The notes beneath the pieces are model-generated. The model was given only the letters and a program-made list of their open reading frames with translations, did no database searches and was not told where the DNA came from. Shown piece by piece: positions 1 to 9,105 of a stretch of 64,000 bases of DNA. The position numbers were made by a program, and so were the translations under genes. The stretch spans positions 496,001-560,000 of the forward strand of contig NZ_JAMXHT010000003.1 of NCBI RefSeq assembly GCF_023955655.1. The letters are read 5' to 3'. The stretch's first letter is position 1. Every line of letters starts with the position of its first letter. The stretch is from Ralstonia soli (lineage in GTDB: Bacteria > Pseudomonadota > Gammaproteobacteria > Burkholderiales > Burkholderiaceae).

Positions 1-158
1 CGCTGGATGGCCGCCTCGATGCGCTGCCGCAGGTCGTCGGAGAGAACGTTCGTCTCGCCGTTCAGGTAGCGTGAGACGCTGGTCTTGCCGGTTCCCGCTT
101 CGCGGGCCACGTCGGTGATCGTCGCGGGGCGCGACGAAGAGGAAAGGGAGTCAGTCAC
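1..158 (-). CDS. ptxS: LacI-family regulator, PtxS-like (N-terminal part only)
   Basis: Only the first 52 or so codons are inside the window; the gene runs off the left edge. It starts at a GTG (an in-frame TAG lies a few codons upstream, so little room exists for a longer start). Residues about 13-32 (TITDVAREAGTGKTSVSRYL) form a LacI-type helix-turn-helix. It follows kguD in the same direction, so it is probably the local regulator of 2-ketogluconate use, as PtxS is in Pseudomonas. The name rests on gene neighbourhood and on the operator upstream of kguE, not on the missing ligand-binding domain. Confidence 0.75.
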   Translation of the reverse strand, partial: MTDSLSSSSRPATITDVAREAGTGKTSVSRYLNGETNVLSDDLRQRIEAAIQ

Positions 159-236
159 GATGCGCGTCGAAGCAGGCTATGGGCGCCGGGGGCCGAAGCC
201 AGGTGCGAGGATCATAGCGCAAACCCTGTAGCGCTC

Positions 237-1211
237 TCACGTTGCGCGCGCTACCTCCAGCACCTCCGGATTGACCACGTTCTCGCGCAGCGTGCCCGTC
301 AATGCCTTGACCAGGTTGTCCGCCGCGCAACACGCCATCGCATGCCGCGTCTCGTGCGTTGCCGAGCCGATATGCGGCAACGCGACCACGTTTTTCAGCC
401 CCAGCAGCGGTGAGTCGGCCGCCAGCGGCTCGTGCTCGAACACGTCGAGACCCGCAGCGCGGATCGTGCCGTCGCGCAAGGCATCGATGAGTGCAGCCTC
501 GTCGACCACCGGCCCGCGCGATGCATTGATCAGGATGGCGCTGCGCTTCATCTTCGCCAGCTCGGCCGCGCCGATCAGATGGCGCGTATCGGGCATCAGC
601 GGCACTTGCAGGCAGATGAAATCGCTTTCGGCCAGCAGCGCATCGAGCGTCACCTGGCGCGCACCATACTGCGCCTCGGCCTCGGGGTGCGGATGCCGGT
701 TCGTGTAGAGCACCCGCATCCGGAAACCGAGCGCCGCGCGGCGCGCCACCGCTGCGCCGATCCTGCCCAGCCCGACGATGCCGATTGTCTTGCCTCGAAC
801 ATCCGTGCCGTAGAGCTCAGGCCCGATGCTGCGCTTCCAGTTGCCGGCCTTGACCCACTCGGCCAACTCAACCACGCGACGCGCGGATGCAAGGATCAGC
901 GAGAACACGGTATCAGCGGTGGACTCGGTCAGCACATCGGGCGTATGCGCGAGCACGATGCCACGGCGCGTCAGGTCGGGCACGTCGAAGTTGTCGTACC
1001 CGACCGAGATCGTGGACCATGCCTTGAGCCGCGGCGCACGGTCGAGCATCCCGGGCGTGATCTTCAGGCTGGCGCCGATCGCGCCATCGGCGTTGGCAAG
1101 CGCCTCGGTCAACGCGGCGGCGCCATCCACCTGCACGAGTTCGACATGCCTGCGCAGCTCGGCTGCAACGTCTTCAGGCAAGGGCTTGTAGGCAACAACG
1201 GTGGGCTTCAT
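237..1211 (-). CDS. kguD: 2-ketogluconate-6-phosphate reductase (D-2-hydroxyacid dehydrogenase family)
   Basis: A 324-residue cytoplasmic oxidoreductase of the D-2-hydroxyacid dehydrogenase family. The nucleotide-binding motif GLGRIG is at residues 147-152. The catalytic Arg ([11 protein letters not shown]232), Glu (DVFEHEP, E261) and His (PHIGSAT, H280) are all present. In the kgu pathway this step reduces 2-keto-6-phosphogluconate to 6-phosphogluconate with NAD(P)H. The ATG at 1211 is preceded by GGAAAG and lies 4 nt after the kguT stop, so the two are translationally close. On sequence alone it could be a glyoxylate/hydroxypyruvate reductase; the kguE-K-T neighbours decide the call. Confidence 0.85.
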   Translation of the reverse strand: MKPTVVAYKPLPEDVAAELRRHVELVQVDGAAALTEALANADGAIGASLKITPGMLDRAPRLKAWSTISVGYDNFDVPDLTRRGIVLAHTPDVLTESTADTVFSLILASARRVVELAEWVKAGNWKRSIGPELYGTDVRGKTIGIVGLGRIGAAVARRAALGFRMRVLYTNRHPHPEAEAQYGARQVTLDALLAESDFICLQVPLMPDTRHLIGAAELAKMKRSAILINASRGPVVDEAALIDALRDGTIRAAGLDVFEHEPLAADSPLLGLKNVVALPHIGSATHETRHAMACCAADNLVKALTGTLRENVVNPEVLEVARAT

Positions 1212-1215
1212 CGAT

Positions 1216-2496
1216 TCACTTTCCAGGCACAGGGTGGGCGAGCGCATACGGTTCACGCGGCTGCGGCTTGACGCACAGCGTAAGGACGACGGCGGCCAGC
1301 AGCGCGGCGCTCATGAATGCATACGATGCGAGCGGCGAGCCGGTGGCACCGTTCAGGTAGCCGACAAAGTACGAGCCGACAAACGAGCCGAGCGCGCCCA
1401 TGCTGTTGATCAGCGCCATCGCGCCGCCGGCAACGTTCTTCGGCAGCAGTTCTGGCACGATCGCGAAGAACGGGCCATAGGGCGCGTACATCGCGGCACC
1501 CGCAACGACCAGCAGCACATACGACATCCAGAAATGCGATGAGCCCAGAGCAAACGACGCCGCAAACGCCGCCGCCCCGACCAGCAGAAACGGCCACACG
1601 AAGCCGCGCCGCGAACCTACCTTGTCGGACGCCCACGACGCTACGAGCATCGCAATCGTGGCGGCGAGGTACGGCAGCGCCGACAGCCACCCCGTCTCGA
1701 CCATGCCGAGCGACGAGCCGTTCTTCACGATCGACGGCAGCCACAGCACGAAGCCGTAGACGCCGATGCTCCAGCAGAAATACTGCGCGCACAGCTTGAT
1801 CACAGCCGGCGAGCGGAAGGCTTCACCGTAGTTGCGCATTGGCTTGATGGTGGCCTGCTCCGCCGCCAGTGCCTCCTCCAAGTCACGCTTTTCCGGCGAG
1901 CTGAGCCACGGTGCCTGCGCCGGCTTGTCCTGCACCAGGAACCACCAGCACACGGCCCAGAGGATGGCCGGCACGCCCTCGGCAATGAACATGTTGCGCC
2001 AGCCGAATTCGCGGATGAGGTAGCCCGACACCACCGACATCCACAGCACCGTCACCGGGTTGCCGAGGATCAGGAACGTATTCGCACGCGAACGTTCCTG
2101 TTTCGTAAACCAGTTGCTGATGTAGATGAGCATGGCCGGCATGACGGCCGCCTCGACCACACCAAGCACAAACCGGATCGCCAGCAGCGACGGGATGTTG
2201 CTCACAACACCCGTAAGCGCTGCGCACAGGCCCCAAAGTATGAGGCTTGCGAACACCAGCTTCTTCACACTGCGGCGCTCCGCATAGATCGCGCCCGGGA
2301 TCTGGAAGAAGAAGTAGCCCAGGAAGAACAGCGCGCCGATCAGCGACGAGAGCCCCTGGCTGATCCCCAGGTCGTGGTTGATGCCGGCGGCCGCCGCGAA
2401 GCCATAGTTCGCACGATCGAGGTAGGCCAGGCTGTAGGTGATGAAGACGATCGGCATGATCATCCACCAGCGCCGGGCAGCAAGTTGCGTTGCCAT
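1216..2496 (-). CDS. kguT: MFS transporter, 2-ketogluconate uptake
   Basis: A 426-residue major facilitator with about twelve hydrophobic segments, of the anion:cation symporter (phthalate/glucarate) type. The N-terminal segment runs [20 protein letters not shown], and RSRAN with RRGF near residues 145-320 mark cytoplasmic loops. It probably brings 2-ketogluconate across the inner membrane for kguK to phosphorylate. Start chosen at the ATG 2496, which has a clear AAAGGAGA ribosome site; a longer frame upstream lacks one. It sits third in the kguE-K-T-D operon. The substrate is inferred from context. Confidence 0.85.
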   Translation of the reverse strand: MATQLAARRWWMIMPIVFITYSLAYLDRANYGFAAAAGINHDLGISQGLSSLIGALFFLGYFFFQIPGAIYAERRSVKKLVFASLILWGLCAALTGVVSNIPSLLAIRFVLGVVEAAVMPAMLIYISNWFTKQERSRANTFLILGNPVTVLWMSVVSGYLIREFGWRNMFIAEGVPAILWAVCWWFLVQDKPAQAPWLSSPEKRDLEEALAAEQATIKPMRNYGEAFRSPAVIKLCAQYFCWSIGVYGFVLWLPSIVKNGSSLGMVETGWLSALPYLAATIAMLVASWASDKVGSRRGFVWPFLLVGAAAFAASFALGSSHFWMSYVLLVVAGAAMYAPYGPFFAIVPELLPKNVAGGAMALINSMGALGSFVGSYFVGYLNGATGSPLASYAFMSAALLAAVVLTLCVKPQPREPYALAHPVPGK

Positions 2497-2557
2497 GGTT
2501 GTGTCTCCTTTGATGGTTTGCGTTGCCCCCAAACGAGGCCGCGGTCGAAGCGCCGCG

Positions 2558-3547
2558 TTACAGGCTGATGAGGGGTTCCGGCTCGCACACCGTGCGGCCG
2601 GGTTGTTCGAGAACATCGAGTGCGGCGCGCGTGGGCAGGCCTTCGGAATCGCCGATCACCTGGATCGCCAGCGCACCGATCCGGTTGCCGCGCGCCACCG
2701 CCTGTTCAGGCGACTGGCCTTCGAGCAACGCGCTCACGACGCCCACGGCAAAGCCATCGCCAGCGCCCACCGTATCGACGACGCGTTCGACGCGCACGCC
2801 ATCCGCCACGCCCTCGGCGCCGTCGGCGGTCTGGTAATACGCACCCGCGGCACCGAGCTTGATGGCGACACCACGCGCGCCCCGGTCAAGATAGAAGCGC
2901 GCAATATCGGCCGGTGAGTCATAGCCCGTCAGTTGCCGCCCTTCAGCCAAGCCCGGCAGCACCCAATCGGAAAGTGCCGCCAGTGCGTTGAGCGTGCTCA
3001 CCATCTCGACGGCGGAGGGCCACAACGTTGGGCGCAGATTCGGATCAAACGAGATCGAACGGCCCGCCGCGCGCATCTCTTGTGCAAGGTGGAACGCCAG
3101 CTCGCACGACGTTGCAGAGATCGCAGGCGCCACGCCTGTCAGGTGCAGATGGCGCGCGCCAAGCACGTAGTCGGCGACATAGTCGGCGCGCGACAGCCGG
3201 CTGGCGGCCGAGCCCTTGCGGAAATACTCCACGCGCGGGTCGCTGCCATCATCGGCGCGCGACTTCAGTTGAAAGCCGGTCGGATACTGCGGGTCCACGA
3301 CCACGCACGACGCGTCGATCTGCTCGCGCGCGAGCGTTTCCAGCACGTAGTCGCCAAAGGAATCCCGACCAACCCGGCTCACATAGCCGACGCGGAACCC
3401 CAGGCGGCTCAAGCCGACCGCCACGTTCAGGTCTGCGCCGGCAATCCGTTTCGTGAACTGCGTGGCCTGTGCGAGCGGCCCGGGCGCGGTCGCCACGAAC
3501 ATCGCCATGGCTTCGCCGTAGGTAATGACGTCCAACGGGTGTGACAT
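2558..3547 (-). CDS. kguK: 2-ketogluconate kinase (PfkB family)
   Basis: A 329-residue sugar kinase of the PfkB/ribokinase family. It has the N-terminal GEAMAMF strand, the GADLNVAVGLSRLG substrate region near residues 37-50 and the C-terminal VDTVGAGDGF signature whose Asp (near residue 260) is the catalytic base. The expected reaction is ATP-dependent phosphorylation of 2-ketogluconate to 2-keto-6-phosphogluconate. Start chosen at ATG 3547 after GAAGGAGC. The sequence also resembles 2-keto-3-deoxygluconate kinases, from which it cannot be told apart without its neighbours. Confidence 0.83.
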   Translation of the reverse strand: MSHPLDVITYGEAMAMFVATAPGPLAQATQFTKRIAGADLNVAVGLSRLGFRVGYVSRVGRDSFGDYVLETLAREQIDASCVVVDPQYPTGFQLKSRADDGSDPRVEYFRKGSAASRLSRADYVADYVLGARHLHLTGVAPAISATSCELAFHLAQEMRAAGRSISFDPNLRPTLWPSAVEMVSTLNALAALSDWVLPGLAEGRQLTGYDSPADIARFYLDRGARGVAIKLGAAGAYYQTADGAEGVADGVRVERVVDTVGAGDGFAVGVVSALLEGQSPEQAVARGNRIGALAIQVIGDSEGLPTRAALDVLEQPGRTVCEPEPLISL

Positions 3548-3576
3548 ACGTAAGCTCCTTCGATGTGCTGTAGCGA

Positions 3577-4347
3577 TCAAGCGGCCTTGAGCCACGTGAC
3601 GTGCCGATGGGCGTCGGCTGCGAGGTCCACCGTGTCGAACGGGAATTCGATACCGCGCGGCACGTCGCCCGGCAATGCGGCCAGCACCTCGGCGAACCGC
3701 GCATCATTGCCGGCCGGGGCCACAGCAAAGCGTCGCGCGCCCTCACCGGCCACACCCTTGCAATGGATGTATTCGACATACGGAGCCAGCGCCTGTGCGC
3801 ATGCGAGCGGCGCCTCACCCGGCCATTGCCAGTTGCCGACGTCGAACGTCATGCCGAGCAGATTCGCCACGCCTGCCGCTTCAAGCGCGGCAAACAGTTC
3901 ACGGAACTGCGCGAGCGAGCCGCCCACTGCAGCTTGACCGTTCTCGACCAGCACCCGTGCGCGCGCGCCCCGCAGCAACTTGGCAAGCACCTCCGCCGAG
4001 GCATCACCGGCAAAGCCACCCAGTTGGAACTTGACGATGCGCGCGCCCACGGTTTCGGCCTCTGCCAAGGCGCCGCGCACGGCTTCGCAATCCAGTGCTC
4101 CCGCATCGGTGTACAGCGTGGCGGGCGTCGAATAAACCGACCACAGACCATGCGCCGCAATCAAGCGGCCGAGCGCGGCCAGTGCGTCGGTCGATACCGC
4201 GCCGTCGAGCGCAGCCGGCAGCAGTTCGCGCCGCACTTCAAAGCCCGCAGCCCCGGCCGATGCCGCGACCGGGACGTAGGCGTGATGCCCCTGCTCATGC
4301 ACCTGTGCGACGCCGAACGCGCTCGCCACGATCACGATGTCTGCCAT
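3577..4347 (-). CDS. kguE: KguE, sugar phosphate isomerase/epimerase-like protein
   Basis: A 256-residue protein of the AP endonuclease family 2 / xylose isomerase-like TIM barrel, beginning MADIVIVASAFG. Acidic and histidine metal-ligand positions (FDVGNWQWPG, EYIHCKG) are visible. It is the first gene of the kgu operon; its exact role in 2-ketogluconate use is not settled in the family. The frame stays open to 4599, but that extension would run through the operator at 4367-4380 and the promoter, and GGAGAAAAG lies upstream of ATG 4347, so this start is preferred. Confidence 0.82.
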   Translation of the reverse strand: MADIVIVASAFGVAQVHEQGHHAYVPVAASAGAAGFEVRRELLPAALDGAVSTDALAALGRLIAAHGLWSVYSTPATLYTDAGALDCEAVRGALAEAETVGARIVKFQLGGFAGDASAEVLAKLLRGARARVLVENGQAAVGGSLAQFRELFAALEAAGVANLLGMTFDVGNWQWPGEAPLACAQALAPYVEYIHCKGVAGEGARRFAVAPAGNDARFAEVLAALPGDVPRGIEFPFDTVDLAADAHRHVTWLKAA

Positions 4348-4366
4348 TTGTACGCTTTTCTCCGAA

Positions 4367-4380
4367 TGGAACCGGTTCCA
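4367..4380 (-). promoter_or_regulatory. PtxS-type operator upstream of kguE
   Basis: TGGAACCGGTTCCA is a perfect 14-bp palindrome 19 bp before the kguE start. The known Pseudomonas PtxS operator is TGAAACCGGTTTCA, differing by one base in each arm. On the minus strand a TATACG -10-like hexamer (4387-4392) sits just upstream, placing the operator over the likely transcription start. This fits repression relieved by 2-ketogluconate. Confidence 0.75.
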
Positions 4381-4601
4381 ATGGAACGTATAGTGGTCGG
4401 CGCGATGCGCCAGCGCTATAGAGGAAATCCCTAGCGGCAGGCCCGGAATGCGACTTGCCAGCCATTTCTGGCGGCAGTGAGTGCGATGGTGGGATGGGAA
4501 AAGGCGCGCAGGCTTGGCGGTGCTGAAAACGACCGACAATACCCAACGGGCGTAGACGAAGAAGCCATGGCGCGGATCGTCAGTACGATCTGCAGACAAA
4601 C

Positions 4602-4634
4602 AAAAAGGGCCGACAGTGTGACCTGTCAGCCCTT
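4602..4634 (-). terminator. Rho-independent terminator of the original tRNA-Lys transcript (left copy)
   Basis: Read on the minus strand, GGGCTGACAG, a 6-nt loop and CTGTCGGCCC form a 10-bp stem followed by five T. It lies just after the tRNA-Lys 3' fragment and resembles a second copy at 18851-18880 beside the intact tRNA. The left copy is probably the original host terminator, displaced when the element integrated. Confidence 0.75.
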
Positions 4635-4640
4635 CGAATT

Positions 4641-4687
4641 TTGGTGGGTCCTGCGGGATTCGAACCCGCGACCAATAGATTAAAAGT
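4641..4687 (-). repeat. attL: 3' fragment of tRNA-Lys
   Basis: These 47 bp are identical to 18888-18934. They hold the tRNA-Lys anticodon-loop 3' side, variable region, T-arm, acceptor 3' strand and encoded CCA. The 5' half of the tRNA is missing here, so it is not a working gene. Identity stops abruptly after AAAAGT, inside the anticodon loop, a typical crossover zone for tyrosine integrases. Confidence 0.92.
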
Positions 4688-4808
4688 TTGTTTGAACTCC
4701 GCTACCTGCAGATTCACCATCTTTCACGAGCCTTTACGCAGAGCCAGATGGAGCCTATTCTAGCTTTCACGGGGTTAGGCAGAGATGCACGGTAATTCAC
4801 CAATCTCA

Positions 4809-4826
4809 TAACCCCAGCATAACCCT
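4809..4826 (+). repeat. Possible integrase arm-type site, left
   Basis: TAACCCCAGCATAACCCT is itself a partial direct repeat (TAACCCC / TAACCC) and matches 16 of 18 bases at 18824-18841 near the other end of the element. It lies 10 bp before the integrase start. Paired short repeats near both att sites are what tyrosine integrase arm-binding sites look like; binding is inferred. Confidence 0.45.
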
Positions 4827-4836
4827 GGAGGAGCAT

Positions 4837-6189
4837 ATGACCCGCTCCCTCACCTTCACCAAGGCGACTCTGGATGCCCTTCCCCCTGCCACCTCAGGTT
4901 CGCGGGACACCTACCACGACTCCAAGACACCCGGCCTGCAACTCCGAGTTACGGAGACCGGCGTAAAGACGTTCTCGGTCTACCGATGGCTCAAGGGCGA
5001 CAGTAAGCCGCAACGCACAACGCTTGGTCGCTATCCCCAGATGACCATTGATCAGGCCCGCACTGCGGCGGCACAGGTCAACGCTGTGGTCGAAGGTAGA
5101 GGCAATCCAGGAGACGAACGCAGAGCGAAGCGCGCCAGCGGCATTACGCTGCGCGAAGCCTTCGCGGAGTTCCTCCTCGCTCGGAAGAGCCTGTCCCCTC
5201 GCACGGTCTACAGCTACGAACGCATCATGGGCTTGCATGCGGAGGAGGATCGGACGGACGCTAGGCGCCCCAAGCACAAGCCTCGTCGCTCCGGGGCATC
5301 GTTTAAGGACTGGCTGGACAAGCCCATCGTGTCAATAACCAAGGATATGGTGGCACAGCGGCACGCAAAGATGGGAGAGCATTCGCCTGCGCAGGCTAAC
5401 GGTTCCATGCGCGTACTGCGTACGGTGTTGAACTTCGCGGCAGCCAAGTACGAGAACAGCAAGGGAGAGCCCATCATCGGGGAGAACCCCGTGAGACGTC
5501 TGTCGCAGACGCGAGCATGGTATCCAGTGGCCCGACGCAGCACGGTGCTGCGCCAACAGGACCTAAAGCCGTGGTTTGCCGCTGTGTTGGCTCTCCCTAC
5601 AGTAGACGGAGGCAGTCAGCGAGTAGCGAATGCCAAACCAGAAGACGTCCGTGACTATCTACTGTTCCTGATCCTGACAGGCGCTCGGCGCACCGAGGCG
5701 GCTAAGCTGCGATGGGATCAAGTGGACCTCATAGCTCGCACCTTCACGTTCCACGAGACGAAGAACAAGCAACGTCACACGTTGCCACTGTCGGACTACC
5801 TCTTCGACATGCTGTCTGCCCGGAAAGAGGCGGCTGCAGGCGACTACGTCTTCCCGGGTACCGGCAAGGGAGGCTATCTAGTCGAAACGCGGCGGCAGAC
5901 GGCGAAAGTGGTCGAGCAGTCTGGAGTCTCATTCACGCTGCACGATTTACGGCGCACCTTCATCACCATCGCGGAGTCGCTAGACATCCCTGCTTACGCC
6001 CTCAAACGACTGCTCAACCACAAGAGCAACAATGACGTAACCGCTGGCTACATCGTGATGGATGTAGAGCGGTTGCGAGGGCCTATGCAACTCATCACCG
6101 ATTACATCCTCCGTACAGCGGGATTGCGTGCATCGGCCAGCGTTAAAAGCATCGGACCACGTGCAGAAAGAAAAAATTCTCCAGAGTGA
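4837..6189 (+). CDS. int: Tyrosine recombinase/integrase of the tRNA-Lys element
   Basis: A 450-residue phage-type integrase. The N-terminal 85 residues resemble the DUF4102 arm-binding domain of P4-like integrases, residues about 100-215 the core-binding SAM-like domain, and 240-430 the catalytic domain. Catalytic residues visible are R284 (GARRTEA), H369 and R372 (HDLRR), H395 (LLNHKS) and Y405 (TAGYIV). A strong GGAGGAG site lies 5 nt before the ATG. It should catalyse integration and excision at the 47-bp tRNA-Lys repeat, and it reads into the element from attL. The set of active-site residues is complete, so the enzyme is probably active. Confidence 0.95.
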   Translation: MTRSLTFTKATLDALPPATSGSRDTYHDSKTPGLQLRVTETGVKTFSVYRWLKGDSKPQRTTLGRYPQMTIDQARTAAAQVNAVVEGRGNPGDERRAKRASGITLREAFAEFLLARKSLSPRTVYSYERIMGLHAEEDRTDARRPKHKPRRSGASFKDWLDKPIVSITKDMVAQRHAKMGEHSPAQANGSMRVLRTVLNFAAAKYENSKGEPIIGENPVRRLSQTRAWYPVARRSTVLRQQDLKPWFAAVLALPTVDGGSQRVANAKPEDVRDYLLFLILTGARRTEAAKLRWDQVDLIARTFTFHETKNKQRHTLPLSDYLFDMLSARKEAAAGDYVFPGTGKGGYLVETRRQTAKVVEQSGVSFTLHDLRRTFITIAESLDIPAYALKRLLNHKSNNDVTAGYIVMDVERLRGPMQLITDYILRTAGLRASASVKSIGPRAERKNSPE

Positions 6190-6200
6190 TTCGTGCTCCG

Positions 6201-6306
6201 CATTGCGGAATTATTGCGCCGCAGGTAGCGCAACGGGGTGATTTCGCGCAGTCAGTGCGTCGTGTGCGCACATTGCGCATTGCGCAGGAATGCAATTATA
6301 CGCAAT
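6201..6306 (+). promoter_or_regulatory. Cluster of ATTGCGC repeats upstream of the alpA-like gene
   Basis: The gap between integrase and the AlpA-like gene holds repeated ATTGCGC/GCGCAAT words: CATTGCGG at 6201, ATTGCGC at 6213, GCGCAA at 6228, a perfect head-to-tail pair ATTGCGCATTGCGC at 6272-6285, and CGCAAT at 6301. They end in an AT-rich stretch (TTATACGCAATATATAACC) that could hold a promoter. They may be sites for the AlpA-like protein or the excision complex. Confidence 0.4.
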
Positions 6307-6418
6307 ATATAACCTTAAGCGACGCGCATGACCACCTACATCAACCTCCTACACCACCCTCTTCTTTCATATAATTGCTCACAGAACGGGTCGGTTGGTT
6401 GATGGAAAACTTATAGAG

Positions 6419-6610
6419 ATGAACATCGAATTACTGAGCACAGGGCAAGCTGCAGCCTATTTAGGCGTCACCCGTCACACGCTAGAAGTTTGGCGGTCCG
6501 TTGGCCGTTATGGCCTCCCATTCATCAAGGTCGGGCGTTTAGTCAGGTACCGGAAGACCGACCTCGAAGCGTTCCTTGCCTCGCGGACGCGGAACGAGTC
6601 CACAGGCTGA
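6419..6610 (+). CDS. AlpA/excisionase-family DNA-binding protein
   Basis: A 63-residue protein with a MerR-like winged helix: LSTGQAAAYLGVTRHTLEVW is the helix-turn-helix and GLPFIKVGRLVRYRKTDLEA the wing. This is the domain found in AlpA and excisionase proteins of P4-like elements, where it activates int or assists excision. The frame is open back to a TTG at 6395, but ATG 6419 matches the family's usual start; the ribosome site is weak (GAG). It follows the integrase, as expected for a recombination module. Confidence 0.8.
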   Translation: MNIELLSTGQAAAYLGVTRHTLEVWRSVGRYGLPFIKVGRLVRYRKTDLEAFLASRTRNESTG

Positions 6611-6741
6611 GCAACCTGCCTCGTAGTGCCCTATTCCAGCTAGTACAGGTCAAGGCACGACTCGGTGCCTTCCCCCCCAAGTGTAAGCAGCACGTTCACT
6701 GCCGGTCGGCAGTGAATAACCACGCCCATTTGGAGGCCGAA

Positions 6742-7002
6742 ATGACCGAGACGCCGTGTACCCCAGAACAACTCCTCAGCTACGCCAGACTTGGTGTCCG
6801 GCACAGCCTAGCCTGGTCCGTTGGGCCCGACAGAGTCATCCCCACCGACACTTCCCCGAGCGCCTACCGGTGGTGGGTAATCGACGCCGGTCTTCCATGG
6901 GAGTCCCGCGCGGAAATCCTTCAAGAGATGGTTCGCTCTGGCCACGTTGAGATGAGGGCCGGTGAGAAGAACGCGTTGGTCTACGTGCTAGCCAGCGCTT
7001 GA
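6742..7002 (+). CDS. Small protein of unknown function
   Basis: An 86-residue protein with a good TGGAGG ribosome site 6 nt before the ATG. It is tryptophan-rich in the middle (LAWSVG, YRWWVIDAGLPW) and has an acidic helical C-terminal half (RAEILQEMVRSGHVEMRAGE). No known domain is recognised. It lies between the AlpA-like gene and the primase-helicase gene in the same direction, so it may be co-transcribed and act in element replication or its control; that is inference. Confidence 0.6.
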   Translation: MTETPCTPEQLLSYARLGVRHSLAWSVGPDRVIPTDTSPSAYRWWVIDAGLPWESRAEILQEMVRSGHVEMRAGEKNALVYVLASA

Positions 7003-7092
7003 AGAACATCGTCGCCACAACAGCCCGTTGAGCGCGTTGGGGCAGGCGGTGTCCAACGCCGCTCTGCCTCGAACATATTCTGTGAATGCAAT

Positions 7093-9093
7093 ATGCCGCA
7101 CCAACAAAATCCCGCTGTCGCCGCCAGTCAAGCCACTAAAAATCGGTACGACCTAACCAAGCCTAATGAAGCCGCCGAGTTCTACGTGGTGTGCGGGCAT
7201 CCGGTGGTCCCTGTGCAGCCGCGCGCCAAAAACCCCTACGCCAAAGACTGGCAACAGCATCCGCTGCGCACAGTTGAAGACGTCCAGAAGCATTGGGCTG
7301 CGTATCCTGACGACAATATCGGCCTGTTCATGGGCGACGAGTACGTTGCCCTGGACTTCGATACGAAGGACGGAAAAGCGGGAGCGCGAACCCTTGCATG
7401 GCTCGCAGCCAAGTACCCGCCTGTTAGAACGACCCTGACGCAACGGTCTCAGTCAGGGGGCTGGCACAAGTTGTTCAAGCTCAAACCGGAGCAGCAGCAG
7501 AAGTTGCGGAAGCACACGAACGTGAAGCTTGGCCCGTGCCCCGATTACTCCGGCCTCGACATCATCGCAGGTAACTCGATACTCCTCGCAGCACCGTCTG
7601 CCACGCCAGTCGGCATGTATAGGTGGAAGGACCTGGATGCAGACATCGCAGAGATGCCGGACGACCTCTTCGAGCTCTTGCTAGGTCTTGAGCATGGAGG
7701 GAGAGAGCCAGCGAATGATCCGGCGCCGCAATCGCCGAGCGCTAAACCACCCAAGGTCGAACTACCCGACCATATTGTTGCGCTGCTGAAGCACGGGCAC
7801 AGCACAGCGTCTGGGTACAAGTCCCCCAGCGAGGCTCGCGCTGCAGCCTACCGCGCCCTCCGCACGGTTGGCTATACCGTGGATCACATCGTTTCCGTGC
7901 TAGAGAAGAGCCCATTGAGGGATCACGCAGACACTACACGTCCGCCGCTGTCGGGCGACGCACTGCGGAAGGACGTCGAGAGCGTCTTGGCACTGCCCTA
8001 TACAGGGAGCACAGGAAATACAGGCGATAGCGGCATGCCCACTCCTCGCAGCACGCCAGGATTATTCAAGGACTACGCCACGCTCTGCGGTATAGCTAAC
8101 GGCCGCCGCTGGATTGTGAAAGGCCTGATCCCCTCAGACGGGACGGGGATCATCTATGGGGAGAGCGGTTCCTATAAGACGTTCGTCGCGCTCGATTTGG
8201 CCTTGCATATTGCGCATGGCATGCCGTGGTGCGGGCGAAAAACTGTGAGCGGCCCGGTTCTGTATATCGCTGGCGAAGGTGGCACCAGTCTGCGCTACCG
8301 CATTGAAGCTTGGCACCAGCGCCACGATCTGGCCCCGGACACAGCGGCTCTCCGCGTGTGCACAAATCCGCTACCACTGAACGATGCGACCTGCGTCGCA
8401 AGGGTCAAAGCGGAGATCCAACGGCTTCGCACCGAGATCGGCGACCCTGTGCTGATCGTCGTCGACACCCTCAGCCAGAACTTCGACGGTGATGAGAACT
8501 CGTCCAGCGAGATAGCTACCTTCCTCCGCACCCTTGCAACCGAAATTCGGGGGATCTGCCCAGGTTCATCACTCATCCTCATCCACCATTCAGGCCACGA
8601 CAAGACGCGCGCACGGGGAAGCTCTGCGATCAGAGCCAACTCCGACTTCATGTTCCGGATGGAAGGCTTTGCTCACACGGCCAAACTGATCGGCGAGAAG
8701 ATGAAGGACGCAGATCTCCCGGAACCGCTCGTGTTCGATCTGCGCGTAGTGAACCTCGACGAGGACGAAGATGGGACTCCCATCAGCTCCCTTGCGGCTG
8801 CATTCTCAGATGGTTTATCCACCTGTACTCCCGCGACGGGCCCTCGCCGGTACAGCAAGCATTACGCCATGCTGCTGACAGTGATGCGCGGCTTCAAAGA
8901 AGGAGCGCTGGAGGTCGAAATCCGCGAGGCCTTCTACAAGGCTTGCCCTCAGCTTACCGAAGAGGCTAGGCGGCAAGGCTTCAACCGCGCGCTCGAAACC
9001 GCCCAACAGGATCGCTCGATCGTTCGCTCACCAACCGGCGTTCTATCCCTGGCAGCTGGATCAACGAAAGATGCCGACGACATCGAAGCTTGA
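7093..9093 (+). CDS. Bifunctional primase-polymerase / RepA-type helicase replication protein
   Basis: A 666-residue two-part replication protein. Residues about 25-200 match the primase-polymerase domain of archaeo-eukaryotic type: catalytic D88-x-D90 (ALDFD), SGGWH at 121-125 and GLDIIAGNSILLAAPS near 154-169. Residues about 340-600 match a RecA-fold RepA-like hexameric helicase: Walker A GESGSYKT at 356-363, Walker B LIVVD at 454-458, and LILIHHSGHDKTRARGSSAI after it. Such fusions start replication of satellites and plasmids from a nearby origin. Directly downstream lie a palindrome and phased repeats (9106-9195) that could be its origin. No clear ribosome site precedes the ATG. Confidence 0.9.
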   Translation: MPHQQNPAVAASQATKNRYDLTKPNEAAEFYVVCGHPVVPVQPRAKNPYAKDWQQHPLRTVEDVQKHWAAYPDDNIGLFMGDEYVALDFDTKDGKAGARTLAWLAAKYPPVRTTLTQRSQSGGWHKLFKLKPEQQQKLRKHTNVKLGPCPDYSGLDIIAGNSILLAAPSATPVGMYRWKDLDADIAEMPDDLFELLLGLEHGGREPANDPAPQSPSAKPPKVELPDHIVALLKHGHSTASGYKSPSEARAAAYRALRTVGYTVDHIVSVLEKSPLRDHADTTRPPLSGDALRKDVESVLALPYTGSTGNTGDSGMPTPRSTPGLFKDYATLCGIANGRRWIVKGLIPSDGTGIIYGESGSYKTFVALDLALHIAHGMPWCGRKTVSGPVLYIAGEGGTSLRYRIEAWHQRHDLAPDTAALRVCTNPLPLNDATCVARVKAEIQRLRTEIGDPVLIVVDTLSQNFDGDENSSSEIATFLRTLATEIRGICPGSSLILIHHSGHDKTRARGSSAIRANSDFMFRMEGFAHTAKLIGEKMKDADLPEPLVFDLRVVNLDEDEDGTPISSLAAAFSDGLSTCTPATGPRRYSKHYAMLLTVMRGFKEGALEVEIREAFYKACPQLTEEARRQGFNRALETAQQDRSIVRSPTGVLSLAAGSTKDADDIEA

Positions 9094-9105
9094 AGACATC
9101 AGACG

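Noticed and set aside
4641-4687. A second tRNA-Lys gene
   Set aside because: Only the 3' half is present; the D-arm and 5' acceptor strand are missing. It is the att duplicate.
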